From Warburgia ugandensis (taxonomy: Eukaryota; Streptophyta; Magnoliopsida; Canellales; Canellaceae): a DNA stretch of 64,000 nt. Positions 21,923-34,889 of this stretch are shown piece by piece. The position numbers and the translations under genes were made by a program. The stretch lies in NCBI GenBank assembly GCA_035236585.1, contig CP141126.1, positions 67,309,414 through 67,373,413 on the forward strand, read 5' to 3'. Numbering within the stretch: position 1 is the stretch's first letter; each line of letters begins with the position of its first letter. Under the pieces are notes generated by a model. The model was not told the origin of the DNA, made no database searches, and saw only the letters and a program-made list of their open reading frames with translations.

Positions 21923-24806
21923 TGATGACTGTCTAGATTTGTATAAAAATCATCCAATTAGTCGCCTATGTGTTATAAATTATAGTGTTAAATTAAGGTT
22001 TTTGGAAAAAAATTATAGCACATGCATTTCTAACCTTATATTTCAAATGTGTGATATTTTGCAGGTTCAAAGGCTAATTCGGAGAAGTATGTGGACTATC
22101 ATAATTTTTAGTATTTAATTAGATTTTTTTACTTTTTAGGTAAGGGGAAGGTAATCCAACAGGTGATATGGATCAAGATAGGAATTAAACCCATTCATGA
22201 GGTTTCCTAGTCTAAATAGGAAACCTAAGGAAGACAAGGCCTAAATCGAAGGTATGGTCAAGGGTCAATATCACTTTAAGGGAAGAAAATGATGGAATTG
22301 AAGAAGTTAAAGATGCTTAAAGTGGGCCCATGCACAAGCCATTCAAATTCCACCACCTTTGCATGAGAATTGGAGCTGTAAGTGAGATTTCTTTGTTTAA
22401 CAAGGAAACCTAAGGAAAGCAAAATTAGCCATTCAAGCCAACAAACTTAGCCACTCAAGCTATCAAAGTGATTCATCAAGCCAACTTAACCAATGCCACA
22501 TGGAATTACACTATTCGATGAAGATTTCAAATAATTATCTTATGTACAAATAGTGAAATTTTAAGAACTTGATATGAGAACAAGGGGGGCCAATCAAGGC
22601 TTCCCAACTTTTTCTTTCCATATCTCTCTCTATCTCGATCCCTAAGTTTTAGAAACTTGATATGAGAACAAGGGGGAGGCACCTCCTTGAAAGTGGCACC
22701 TCCCACCTCACAAAAACTCATTACAATTTCATACTTTTTGCCTTAAAACTACTTCCCTGCCACCTTCCTAGCATCCATACGAATTTCTCATCCAAAACCT
22801 CCTAGAATCTCTACATCCAACTCTTAAACCTCACCTTCCCAAAACTTTCTTAAAGACCCACTACTCACTACTACACATGAGGCTTTTAATGTTAGTATAA
22901 AGAAGCCACTTATTTGATTGTGGATTTTGTAAATATTTTACAAGTCGATTAGAAATGATTTAGATTTTTTTACTTTTCGTGGGTAATGGGAAGGTAATCC
23001 AATGACCAAGATGGATTGAGATAGGATTTAAAGTCATTCATGTGGTTTCCTAATCTAACTTGGAAACCTAAGGAAGCAAGGCCTAAATCTAAGGTATAGT
23101 CAAGGGTGAAGATCACTTTAAAGTAAGCAAATGATAGAATTGGAGAAGTCAAAAGGTGTCTAAAGTTGACCCATGCACAAGCCATGCAAAGTCCACCACC
23201 TTTGCATTTGGAGCTATACATGAGGTTTCCTAGTTTAACAAGGAAAGTTAAGGAAAGCAAAGTTATCCATTCAAGCTAAGGGACTTAGCTACTCAAGCTA
23301 TCAAGCAATGAGCCATCAAAGTGATTCATCAAGCCAACTTAACCAATGCCACATGGAATTACACTATTGGATGAAGATTTCAAAAAATTATCCTATGTAC
23401 AAATGGTGAAAATTTTAGAGGATATTTTGAAGATAGTTGGATGAAAATCAAACATGGTAAGATATCATGCTAGGTGGACCAATCAAGTTAGATTCATCCT
23501 TTATGTTCTTCCCAACTTTTTCTTTCCATATCTCTCTCTATGACCATCACTAATTTTAAGGAACTTGAGATGAGAACAAGGAGGAGGCACCTCCTTGAAA
23601 GTGGCACCTTCCACCTTACAAAAACTCATTAAAATTTGATATTTTTTACCTTAAAACCACTTCCCACCTCATCCAAAACCTCCTAAAATCTCCACATCCA
23701 ACTTTTAAACCTCACCTTCCCAGTACTTTCCTAGAGTCCCCATCTTAAGTCTCCTGACTTATCTCTATCCTCATCCTACCTATCTTATCTCTTAGGATTG
23801 GAGTTCTAGAAAACCTCAAAATCTAAAATCTTCTATAAAAACCTAAGGCATCCCATGTACCATAGATACAAGGAGTTCCATGCCTCCCTCTTTGGGTCTT
23901 GTCCTGCACACCTCTCTCCATGCTTCTCCGTTCATCCTTCCTCCTTTCTAGCCATTCAAAGTTAATTTACTTCATGTTTAAGGTCAATTTTCCTTACTCT
24001 TTTACATTTCTTGTTGCTTACCATGCTTTCTATTTCATGCTCTTGTTTTTTACTTGTTTTCTTTTCTTATTTGCTTTAGTTTTGTCCTTTAGGTCCTTAC
24101 ATCCTAAGGCTATTAATAACTTGTAGTAATAGCCAAGCGATGGTAACCTTAGGATCAAGTTAGTTGTTCTTTGTTCTTCCTTTGAATCCTTGCCTTCCCA
24201 TTGTTTCTCTTTCCGTACCCATCTTTGACTTTGTTCCATCTCTTTTCCTACTTTCTTTCTCTTTGGTTTTATTTTGGATCACATTCATGCTAAGTATTAA
24301 ATAGTGAATGTTGGATTAGAATTTGGGTTAATTTTATGTCTTTGAAGAGGGTGCACTTTTCTTTCTTGGTTTATGTATTATGTGCACCATTCTTGTATGG
24401 ATTTCAATTTGATAAAATAACATGCTTCATGCACAATCTTCATATTCTATGAGCACTTTCCTTAAGTCTTTGTTGTATGTTTTGTTGTTCAAGTTTAATT
24501 TAGAGTTCACTGGTTAGTGTTTTGCATCTTAGAGATAGTTTTAAATAGTTTCTAGGTTTAATTGTAGAATGTTTTATTTTTAGCAAGTTTTCTTAATTCA
24601 TGTTTCTTTAACCCATGAATGTTTCCTTTTAGATGTTAGTTATTGTTCTAGTTTAATCAAAACCATATCTCTTTGGTTAAGGATAAGTGACCTAAGTAAA
24701 ATCCAAGCAACATAACAAATCTATGAGATTTCTTGTGTGATTGACCTCTCTTGCATGCAAATTACTACATTGATCTATGTGCTATTGAGATATTTAAAAT
24801 AGAACA
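21923..24806 (+). repeat. 5' LTR, 2884 bp, with an internal tandem duplication
   Basis: Starts TGATGACTGTCTAGATTTGT and ends TTTAAAATAGAACA. The block beginning GGGAAGGTAATCCAA occurs at about 22145 and again at about 22986; the following roughly 800 bases (TCACTTTAA, CCATGCACAAGCC, GATGAAGATTTCAAA and the CACCTCCTTGAAAGTGGCACC block) are repeated in the same order. Relatives at 14139 and 29725 have a single copy, so the duplication arose in this lineage. A TATA-like TCTATAAAA lies near 23832. Confidence 0.75.
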
Positions 24807-24815
24807 ACAAGTTTT

Positions 24816-24833
24816 TGGTGCTGTTTCCAAGGA
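24816..24833 (+). other. Degenerate primer-binding site
   Basis: TGGTGCTGTTTCCAAGGA follows GTTTT shortly after the LTR. In plant Athila/Tat elements this place typically reads TGGCGCCGTTGCCGGGGA; the differences are mostly C-to-T or G-to-A changes. This is the main reason for the family call. Confidence 0.7.
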
Positions 24834-25989
24834 ATCGCAATGGAATTGTGTAGTGGATCTTAACTTCGATTGTTTATCTCTAGTCTAAGTTTAGGTTGAT
24901 TAGATTAGGGTTTTGCTTCATTTTTGTAGTTGCTTGCTAAATTCTTAAAAATTGACCAATCTTGTTTGATTTTGTGTGAGGGAAAATCAGCAAAGGAGTA
25001 GCGATGATCCTATGGACCAATGCTTCATCAAATTAGATTAGCGTTTTATTGCTTTATTAGATTACATTTTTGAGTGAAACTTATAGTGAGCCCATTGTAT
25101 TTTGCACTTTATATTCAATTTTAAATGGGTTGTAATAATACCGGGCAAGTGTGGGGTATGCTGGCCTACACTTGATCTTCATCAGAAACCACACTATAAA
25201 TATCCCCACCTTCATTTTATTTTTTAGCTTAATTGCATTTAATGTAATATTGCATTATGGATGGTAGGATATTCATATAGATTAGGGCATTCATTTTACT
25301 TGTTGCATCTTTATTTGGGGTTGCAATAGTTGTGCACCTATTTAATAAAGGTTAGCCTGAGCTCAGCTCTAACTACAGCATAGGCTACATGGTTATATTG
25401 TCATGTCTGTTAAAGTGATTGACCTTTTGTTGGATAGCATATAGGTAGGCATTAGTTTGCTTTATTGTATTGGATTGCACATTTAATTTCTTTATGGTGG
25501 AATTTATCACACTAATAGTAAGTGCCCCATAGGAACCCTCATAAGATAAGGACTGGATTTCATCACTAGATCCTTGACCCACCTAAGTAATTAAAATTGA
25601 TCCTTTATGTTGCATTCCCATCCCTTAAATGTAATTTAAAATCAAGTGAAAGAGACTTAGGGTTTTCGAGCTCATAGGAACCTTTATGAAAGGTTAGGTT
25701 TATTATCACACTAATAGCTTCTGAGCATCATGGTTATAATAGGTGTCTTAAAATCTAAATGATTTTCCCATACCTTACATTGATGGTTGTTGAGGTCTAA
25801 ATGCCTCCTGACATGAGGATTGTATTAACTACTTTAGAGCAAAACCTAACTAGTAAGTAGTAGTCAAGCTTGGTCTAAATGCTACAATCCTACACATTAT
25901 CAAAGAAAATCTAATGAGCTCATTAGAAATCTATTAGAATTGGATGTGTGTCATTTAGCTTAGGCCAAGCATTTAGGTTGCATCATATA

Positions 25990-27700
25990 GTTAGGGCTTT
26001 CCATTAAAAAAAATGGTATTTATTTGTTGTATATAACGATTAGTATCATTATATATAAAGTTGAGTACAATGGCCTATCAAGAAGGGATAAAAAACCATT
26101 GTGCTACTTTTTTACTCCTAAATCATTACCTCATGCAGATAAGTATGAGACCAAGGTAAGATATACTCCTGACCTATCCAATAAAATTATTTATCAATTG
26201 AATAAGATGATTGGTAGGTGGGATAAGATAATAGCTAGGATGGACAGAATGAGTAGTCAAATAAATAGGTTTCTTAAGCAAAATACTGAGGCATATCAAC
26301 AACCCCAGTATGATAATTCTTATATCAAGTCATATCACCACCCTTAGTACAATAATGATTGTACCTCTTCTGACCCAAAATAGGCCCCCTTCTTCTTGGC
26401 CATCAAGCTCCAACTATAATGAATACTATTAAGAGTCAGTGGATGCCCCTATTCAATTCACACACCTTAGCAATTATTATCCTTAGAGAAGTTACCAAGA
26501 CTATAGTGAATGGGCTTTGCATCATTAACAACCATAGTCTCAAGAATGCTAGTATCAAGAAGAAGCATCATGGTCTCAAGATTACCAATATCAAGAAGAA
26601 TTATCATGGTCCCACACTAATCAACCTCAGCATGATTATCATGAATATCAGTGACAACCATCATAGTTCCAAATTGATCAATCCTTTCCTAGTATTCCCA
26701 TGCCATAGCAGTATGAGCCTCTTGAGTCCTTGCCTCAAGCACTGGGGGAACAAGTATTAGAAGTGACCTTTAGGTTATAAATGGAATCAACTAAACAATG
26801 TCATGGAGTGAGGAGTCAATTCCATGTTGCATTTATAGAAATGGTTAAGGAATTTGAACCACTAGTAAAGCTTATCTTATGATCCTTTTGAGCTATAGAG
26901 TTTTCAACCATCCCTACCAATTGATAATGATGATAGGATGAAAATTTCTTTTGAATCTTCTGAGCTACAAAGTTTTTCACCATCCTTGACCATTGCTACC
27001 GATACTAGGATGGACATATCTTATGAGCATTATGAGCCACAAAGTCAAAAACCATCCTTGTAGTCCTCCACTATGCCAGATCCATTCAAATCATGTCTTG
27101 CTCATTTTTATGAATTTGATAAATATGCATCCATTGATGAAGTAAATGATTTATTAGATATTACACTATTAATGGACAGGACTCCCTACTTATCTTAAAA
27201 TTCAAAGTAAGCCTTGCAGTGTACAAGATGTACTTGATTGGGACCTATAGACCTTATTTGAACAAACACAAGATAGTACTATTGGTCCATTTGAAACCTT
27301 ATCTGTGCTAGCAAAATAGGAAAAAGAAGAGTCAATTGATATATTGGCCTTACATCAACCAACTCTAGGGTACAAATTAGAAGACACTAAGGGTTTAAGC
27401 CCCACCATATCCGTACCTTGATTAGATAAAGAATAACCTTTTAAGGAGGTGCAGAGTCAACTTATACCCTAGTTTCAAGAAAATGAAAGGGAGAAGGAGG
27501 AAAAACATGTACTAATTAGTACAAGGCCATTATCCCTCAAATTGTTGTAAATAAGGACTATTCATCTCCATATGGTCCAACAAACTTTAAATCCACGGTA
27601 GTTTAGGATGTCATTGATTTATCACCACCTAAATTTTCAAGGTGGAGTAATTATATTAACTATCATGAAATATTGAAGATGGGGGATCATCAATGTGGTT
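25990..27700 (+). pseudogene. Possible gag-like remnant of the Athila/Tat-like element
   Basis: Open pieces at 26024-26347 (polar and charged, with KMIGRWDKIIARMDRMSSQI) and further broken frames rich in Gln, His, Ser and Pro, including PLESLPQALGEQVLE near 26720 and FDKYASIDEVNDLL near 27115. The position after the primer site and the composition suggest a decayed gag ORF, but I recognise no zinc knuckle and cannot assign a family. Many stops. Confidence 0.4.
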
Positions 27701-27989
27701 CCCCTACATTTACAATCGTCGTGTTTTACTATGTTATAATGTTACCAGCAACTCAAATTTCAAGGTGAAGGAAATATTGGCTACTGCTAGATTCTAAATT
27801 GGCATGAGAAATCTAGTCATTTCATTGCTAGGGTTAGAAAAAATTAGGTTAAACTAGTCTAGAATTAGGTTTAGAAAGCTAGTTTAGTTATAAGATATGT
27901 CTAGCATAAGATGTTAAAATTAGCACCCACTGGGTAACAACCTAGGGTTTTTTTAGATAGTCTTAGTATTCTGCACTACCCAATCATTG

Positions 27990-28052
27990 TTTAGGTGTAC
28001 TATATTTCAAAACATTGAGGACAATGTTTAATTCATTTTGGGGGTGTAGAAA
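27990..28052 (+). other. ACATTGAGGACAATGT ... TTTTGGGGGTG motif
   Basis: This block is typical of the region after the ORF in plant Athila/Tat-like elements, where a G-rich run serves as a polypurine tract or a relic of one. The minus-strand element at the right edge has a comparable TTGGGGGTG directly before its LTR. Here no LTR start follows; 1.2 kb of unassigned sequence lies between it and the remaining 3' LTR. Confidence 0.55.
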
Positions 28053-29238
28053 TGAGATTTCTGAGTTTTTCTTGCAATTTTAAAATTTTTGAAATTTTTT
28101 TTTGATAAGTTCCTTTATAAAAATGATAATTTAGATTTTTTGAATATTCAACTCTATTTGACCTTTAGCTTATTGATAGAGTTGCATACAATTAGGTCAC
28201 TATTTTATTCTTTTTCTAAAGTATTTCATGAAAAATTAAACTCAGAATATTAATTGCACAAAATAGTTATATGTATAGTTTAAGTTGAAGAGCAAATATA
28301 ACTTAGAGATCTGAAAGAAGATCTGTGGAGACTTATTACCTAAGTAAGTTTAAAGCCATTCTTCCTTTTCTGAGGGTTATACAAATTCAAAATTTTCTTT
28401 AGCAAAAATTAATTCTTAGTTGGTCTTGTTATTTTTCATCTTGGTTAACTATTAAGAAATCACAAGAGACTATACCATATATCTTTTAAATTTATGATCA
28501 TTTTTGAGTCATATGAAACCTAGGAAATGATAGAGGTCATTCCCGTTTAACCTAGAGCCTTTAGAATTTCCTATATTATTTTTTGCTAGTTAGCCCATTG
28601 AGCCTTTAGAATATTAGCCTTTTCTTTGTTAGCTACAAAAATGTTTACTTATATTGAACCCCTATAATATATCCATTACCCATTTGTTTTGAAAATATTT
28701 AGAGAAGATTGGAGAATATCTTGAGGAAAAGTATGAACAATACAATTCAAGAGATGAATATTAAAAAGATTAAAAGAAGAAAAAAAATCAAAAAGCCTAT
28801 ATATGGAGTCAAATGAAAAAAGAAGAAATAGCCAATGAAAAAGAACAATGTTTACTCTTGTGAGGAAAAATTAAAGTGTTGTGAATAGGATAGGAGACCT
28901 TTACATATTTTCTGGAAAACCTTTTTTACCTTTATACCCATTATTTTGGTAACCCTTACACAAGCATACATTTCATCCTAATAGAAGTCCTAACTTGATC
29001 TTGGGAGTAGTATGGCTTAGTTATGGTTTTTACGGTAATGTTAGTAGTTGATATCCTTTCATGAGACCATTACCATTTTTTTTTAAGTCATCGCTCTTTT
29101 GTATGGAATATGTGAGATTTTTGGGTCTGATGAACAACATTGTACTCACATATTAATGAGAGATTAAAACCTTTTTTAGTGACTTATTTCTGAGTGTCAT
29201 GTATATCCTATGAGAATTGAAGTCAAAGCACACATTTG
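28053..29238 (+). other. Noncoding 3' internal region of the Athila/Tat-like element
   Basis: No ORF or known motif. It joins the truncated 3' LTR at about 29239. Confidence 0.5.
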
Positions 29239-29724
29239 TTCCATCTCTTTTCCCACTTTCTTTCTTTTTGGTTCTCTTTTGGATCACATGCATGCTACGT
29301 ATTAAATAGTGAATGATGGATTAGAGGTTGGGTTAAATTTATGTCTTTGAAGATGGCACACTTTTCTTTTTATGTTTATATAATATGTGCACCTTTCTTG
29401 TGTGGATTTCAATTCAACAATTTCAATATTCCATGAGCACTTTCCTTAAGTCTTTATTGCATGTTTTGTTGATTAGTATATGTTCAAGTTTACCTTAGAG
29501 TTCATTGGTTAATGTTTTGCATCTTAGAGTAAATTTATATAGTTTTTGGTTTTGTTTGTAGAAATTTTTATTTTTAGCAAGTTTTCTTAATTCATGTTTC
29601 TTTAATCCATGCATGTTTCCTTTTAGATGCTAGTTGCTTTCTTATTCTAATCAAAACCATTTCTCTTTGGCTAAGGATAAGTGATCTAAGTAAAATCAAA
29701 CCAACATAACAAATCCATGAGATT
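29239..29724 (+). repeat. 3' LTR of the Athila/Tat-like element, left piece
   Basis: Matches 24232-24730 closely (for example GTATTAAATAGTGAATG and AAGGATAAGTGA blocks). It is cut at AGATT by the nested LTR and continues at 32343-32418 with the CCTCTCTCGCATGCAA block. Confidence 0.8.
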
Positions 29725-32342
29725 TGATAAGTGTTCAATTTTGTATAGAAAAAGTACCAAATTAGTTGCCCATGTGTTATAACTTATAGTGTTGTTTTAT
29801 GGTTTTTTGGCTAAAATTTATAACACATGAATTTCTGACCTAATAATTCAAAAATGTGATATTTTGCAAGTTCATAGGTTAATTCGAAGTAAGTATATGA
29901 ATGATCATATTTTTAGGATTTATTTTTTTATTTTTTATTTTTACCTTCTGTAGGTCTTGGATAGATGATCCAAAGGCCGAGATTTATCAAGATAAGAATT
30001 GAAGATCATGATGAAAAGATCAAGTCAATGCTTAAATTTTAACATTTCAAAGTAGATCAAGGTCTAGGATCATAACAAAGCAAGATGACGGATCAATGAA
30101 AGCAATTATAAAAGCTAAAGATGATTAAAATGGGCTAATGACGCAAGTCATGCTTTTCCACCACATTTGCAATGGAGTCATTCAAGCTGCCTTAGCCATA
30201 TAAGCCATGCGAGAAGCTGGGAAGCTAAGGAATTCAATCCATTAAAGCTAAGGATGTGAGCTATGAATCCAATTCAAATGAGGCTTCAAAGTGAGCCACA
30301 CAAGCGAATTACACCAAATGCCACATGGATTCATACAATTGAAGAAGAATTCAAGCAATGATCTACTTTCTAAACTTTGATTTTTAAGGTTTATTTAGAT
30401 GATTTGAGAGAATTATGTAAAAGGTAAGATAACAATGCATTGATGGACCCATCATTCCCACTCTTTTTCCATTAAAATTGACCTAGGGTTATAAGTTAAA
30501 GGAGGGAAGCATTTCCATGGAAAAAGACACCCCTATTCAAAATTAGAAACCAGCCCTCTTATCTCTCTTATGTCATCTTTCCACATCTCTTTCTTATTTC
30601 ATCTAGCTTACATCATCACCACCTAACTTTTCTCATTCAATACCCTAACCCTAAGGTCACTTTTCTCATGTTTTCACCCCTTCCTAAGTTAGGAAGCCAG
30701 TCATCTATCTATAGCCCCATGTTCCATGCAAATTTTCCAAGTAGAGGTGGGTAAGACACCTTGAAATCAAGTTCTCCTTTAGTGTTTTTGCTAATTGATT
30801 TTGGGATTTCTTAGATGATTTTTTTCCTTTGGATTTCTAGTTATTATCTTGGTTATTTTCTCTCTAATTCAAGTTAGTAGTTTGCTTTCTTTGCTTTAGT
30901 TTACATTGCATTATTTTCCATTGTTTTGCATTCTACTTTTGCACCTTTGTTTTCATCTAGGTTCTCCTTTCTTTATACCAATTCCACTTATTTTTCATTG
31001 CTATTCCTTTAATATTCAAGTTAACTTGTCTCTGGTAGTGACAGGCAAGAGAAGAGCTATTTTAGAACCCTGATTTTCCCTCTTGAGATGCAAGTTTTTC
31101 ACCTTATTCTCACCTTAGTTTTTGGTTAATTTCCTTGCCTTAGTGCACCCACTTAGCTTTCTTTTCTCTCAAATTCCTTTTTGGGGTTTCTTTGCATGTA
31201 ATCATACATTATTTTTTCAGCATTATATTGCATTTTTTATGTTGTTTAGATGGATTTCATTGTTAATAATTAGATGCATTTTTTGAAAATAGAACATGTA
31301 TAATGTGTCTAGTTTTTTGTGTAATTTGGAGATGATTCAATAAAGTTTTGTGGGAACTCTTGTTATGGATTTTCTATTTCATCAAATTACTTGCGATATG
31401 GGTAATTTACTTACATAAAAGTTGTGTTTTCAATTGCCTCCTCATGCTTAATTTGTTTGATGTTCTTAAGTAGTTGAAATCTGGAATTTTTCTCCCCTTC
31501 CATCCATCAAAACACCTTATTTGCTTGAATCCTTAGGAACCCATTTAGATTTTCATATTTTTTATTATATTCTTTAAATATTTTATGTAATAGTTCACTT
31601 TAGGTTCATCAATTCTAGACAGTTTTGCACCTTAGAACCATGCAAACAATCTATAGTTCATACACATGGTACTAGGTCACTTTCCCTTTTGTTTTTTGTT
31701 TAGTTTAGTAGCATAATATTGTTTTGGTAGTAGTTAATTCATCATTTACATCCCAATATAAGTTCAGTAAGTTTCCTTTTTTTATTTTAGGATATAGAAA
31801 GTGTTAAATTTAGAAAGTCTCCTTAATTTTAGTTTCCATTTACATGCATGTTTCTAATTTGTTGTTAAAGTTAGTTAGATATCATTGGTTAGTTGTTTTT
31901 TCATGTTAGTCTAGTGTTAAAAGGTTTCCTAAATTTTTTTTAGAAAGTTCTATTTTTAGGAAGTTTCTAATTCTATTTTAGGAAAGTGTCAATTTTAGTA
32001 GTTTCCTTTAGTTTAAGTTTATTAATTTGATGGATGATAATTTAGCATTAGTTTTCTTTAGTGCCTGGTGTTTGCTAGGTTAGTTTCTAATTTCATTGTT
32101 TAGTTTTAGTTTTTAGAAAGCTTGTTTTGGTTCTATTTTATAATTCCATGCATGTTTCTATTGTATGTTACTTTAAATTCCTATTTTGATCACAACTTTT
32201 TCTCATTGGCTGAAGTTAATTGTTCTAAATAGAATTCAATCCATTGTAAATCCATGAGATTCCTTGTGGGATCAACCTTGCTTGCTTGAAAATACTACAT
32301 TCATTCATGCACTAGCGAGTAATTTTAAGCTACACAAAGATT
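29720..32342 (+). mobile_element. Nested solo LTR (TGATAAGTG family) with AGATT duplication
   Basis: Starts TGATAAGTGTTCAATTTTGT at 29725 and ends TTTTAAGCTACACAA at 32337, flanked by AGATT at 29720-29724 and 32338-32342; one extra A at the right edge leaves the end uncertain by a base. It aligns with the solo LTR at 14139-16872 in order and direction. Its position inside an LTR of a related family shows that it inserted later. Confidence 0.82.
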
Positions 32343-32423
32343 CCTCATGGGATCAACCTCTCTCGCATGCAAAGTGCTAAATTGATTTGTGGACTTACAA
32401 GTTATGTAAAACAGAACAACAAA

Positions 32424-34889
32424 AAACCTAGAGGATAACATTGCTTATCACGTCCAAGAAAATAAGAAAAATTTCACATTGGCGCATTATAGTTGTCATG
32501 TTCTCCCATAGGGGGCTTTATTTTAAAAGTGAACAATGAGGTTCCCAAATTTATCAAAAGTATCACTGCAATAAAAAAATGAATAGATCTGTAAGTTCCT
32601 TGATAGAAAATTTCAATGTGCCATTCACATACTCTTTTTTGAGGTTAAATTGGTATTTCCATTAAAATTCAAATCCCTCTCAATGACCTTCACATGTGCA
32701 CATGACATGCATGGTTATGTGGCCATCTTTGCAAACTTGGCTGTAGTTTGGAGCCCTAACTCAACAATTTGTTATTCTAGGTTACATTTGTAACAATGTA
32801 TTTTCTATTGCATTGAATTTGTCATTTAGAATATGTTTTGTGGTGAATGTATCAATAACAATGTGTTCCTTGTTTATAATATATATCTTTTCATATTAGA
32901 TGAACTACTTCGGGTGTTTACAACTAAGTGGCATATGTGGGAAAATCTAGGTATTCTCTATAGAAGTGTTATGCTCCTTACACTATGTCCTACATTCATT
33001 ACATGAATATTGATGAATTTTCATTATTGGAGCTAGGTCATATGGCTAGTATCTTAGCTATCAAGGATTTACAAACTTTTATTAGAGAATGTTAGAAGAG
33101 ACTTAAGGATGGCTTTGTTGCGATGTGAATTGATCGGATGCATAGAATATATGTAATTATGCACTGAGTATATGTAATTATGAACCTCTAAATAGGGCAG
33201 TTGATGTATTACATGGAGTCAATCACACCTGATGAGGACATAATCATTTGCAAATATCATTCATAATCTTCAAAGTGAGGTGGGTTCCAGTTGTTGGGAA
33301 CGTGTCTTTATAAACTAATACTTATTGTATATGATTTAATACAATGTAAGATTCATTTGTATGTTAATACTATTTAAATGTTAGACTAGCTAGTTCATCA
33401 TGAAATGAAAATCTAACCCTTAAAGATCATTATAGGAATTCCATTTCAAGGTGATGGGGATTCTCAATGCAAGGAGAAATATATTTTTTAGATTCTTATA
33501 AGCCTAAAACTGTCCTTGAGTGAGAATGAGACTAGGAATCCACATTTGAAAACAATTGTTGCGTGTGATGTTGTCAACAAGAATAGAGATGATCATTTTC
33601 AATCATCTAGGTTGAAACTCAAGGCATATATAGTATATAAAAGTGTGTCTATACATAGGACATCATCTCGACTTGCCAGAACATTCAATAAATATGACTA
33701 AAGAAATGTTTCAAGTAGAGCAGAACCATATATTCCCTTCGATATCAAAGGTCTATAACTTAAAGTAGAACCCCATATTTACTCTTGAGGCATCAAGAGG
33801 TAGAATCTATTTTCAAGTGATACATAGATACTTTAGAATGGACAGTGGACTCCTCTAAGAGTATTGGATGCTCAATAATGGAACCACACTATAACATAAA
33901 AGGATTTTAAGGTAGGGCCAATTGTATAGTGGACTTAAAATATCCATGCATGGTATATGATAAAGGAGTTTGTAAAATTGATTTAGTACAATCACTGGTA
34001 AATGATGGCACCCATATATGCTTTTATATCTAGGTGTCCAATTAAATGTAATCAACATGCCCCATATAAGATACAAAAGTGCCTATAGAACTATGCCATG
34101 GTGATTTGGTAAAATGATTCAAAACTTGATAACTTGATAGTGGAGGGTCAAGACTACAATTTTCTTAATTGGAAGGATCATGGAATGTTGTTGGTGGTGG
34201 ATGACTTGGACATATTATGCAATCTCTTTCATATTAATAATTAGTGGGAGGCCCACATATATAGGGTGCTCCGTTGGAAATTGGGTGTAACATGGAAAGT
34301 TAAAGTTTGATTAAAGTTACTGTATTTTAGTTAAGTTAGGTGGGACCCATTTAGACTAAATTAGCAAGACAGAGATCATCCAAACTTGAAAAATCTAATA
34401 GATAGAACCTAAGCTTGTTGTAATTGAAATTAAAAAGCCAAAGGGAAGAGAAGATTGTCTAAGTAGTTTCCAATATTATACGTAAGGCAAATTAGATAAA
34501 CATACTCGGGAGTTTCCTTGTTATGAACTTAGACAAACTATTATATATAAGGGGTGGCCCATCTACAAAGGTGGAAGTCATGGAACCTAGCAAAAGATAT
34601 AAAAGGATCCTTATCTTTCTTAATGTTCTTCAAGTTGTAAAAATTTTAAAACTTTATAGTTGAAGCACTTTCTCTTCCAATTGAAGCCACCTCTATGTAA
34701 AAGAGAAAATCATAGTTTTTTAGAAAGGCTAGAAATCATAGAAAGGGTGGATCAATGAGTAATTCCATAGCTTTGGAAGGTATGTACTTTGATCTTATAA
34801 TCTTTGCTAAAACTAGGACTTATGTTCTATGATGATCTTGGTAGGAGAAAAACAAAAATACTTGTAGATCTTAGATTTCTTCATTAAAG
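32424..34889. other. Unassigned repeat-like sequence
   Basis: Nothing recognised with certainty. TGTTGGGAACGTGTC at about 33293 could begin an LTR, but I found no matching end or duplication. The small frame at 33516-33701 has no motif. Confidence 0.45.

Larger units (their letters stand above)
21918..32423 (+). mobile_element. Athila/Tat-like gypsy element without pol, with nested solo LTR
   Basis: 5' LTR 21923-24806, degenerate primer site 24816-24833, internal region 24834-29238, and a 3' LTR reduced to 29239-29724 plus 32338-32418, split by a later solo LTR. Flanks are ACAAA at 21918-21922 and 32419-32423. The 3' LTR lacks its first 2.3 kb: its homology starts at GTTCCATCTC, matching 24232. 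I see no protease, RT, RNase H or integrase in the internal region, so this was probably a non-autonomous element. The pieces of the 3' LTR on both sides of the nested insert continue the 5' LTR sequence, which supports the reconstruction. Confidence 0.75.

Noticed and set aside
33293..34270. Possible LTR starting TGTTGGGAACGTG
   Set aside because: No matching end, target duplication, primer site or second copy in the window.
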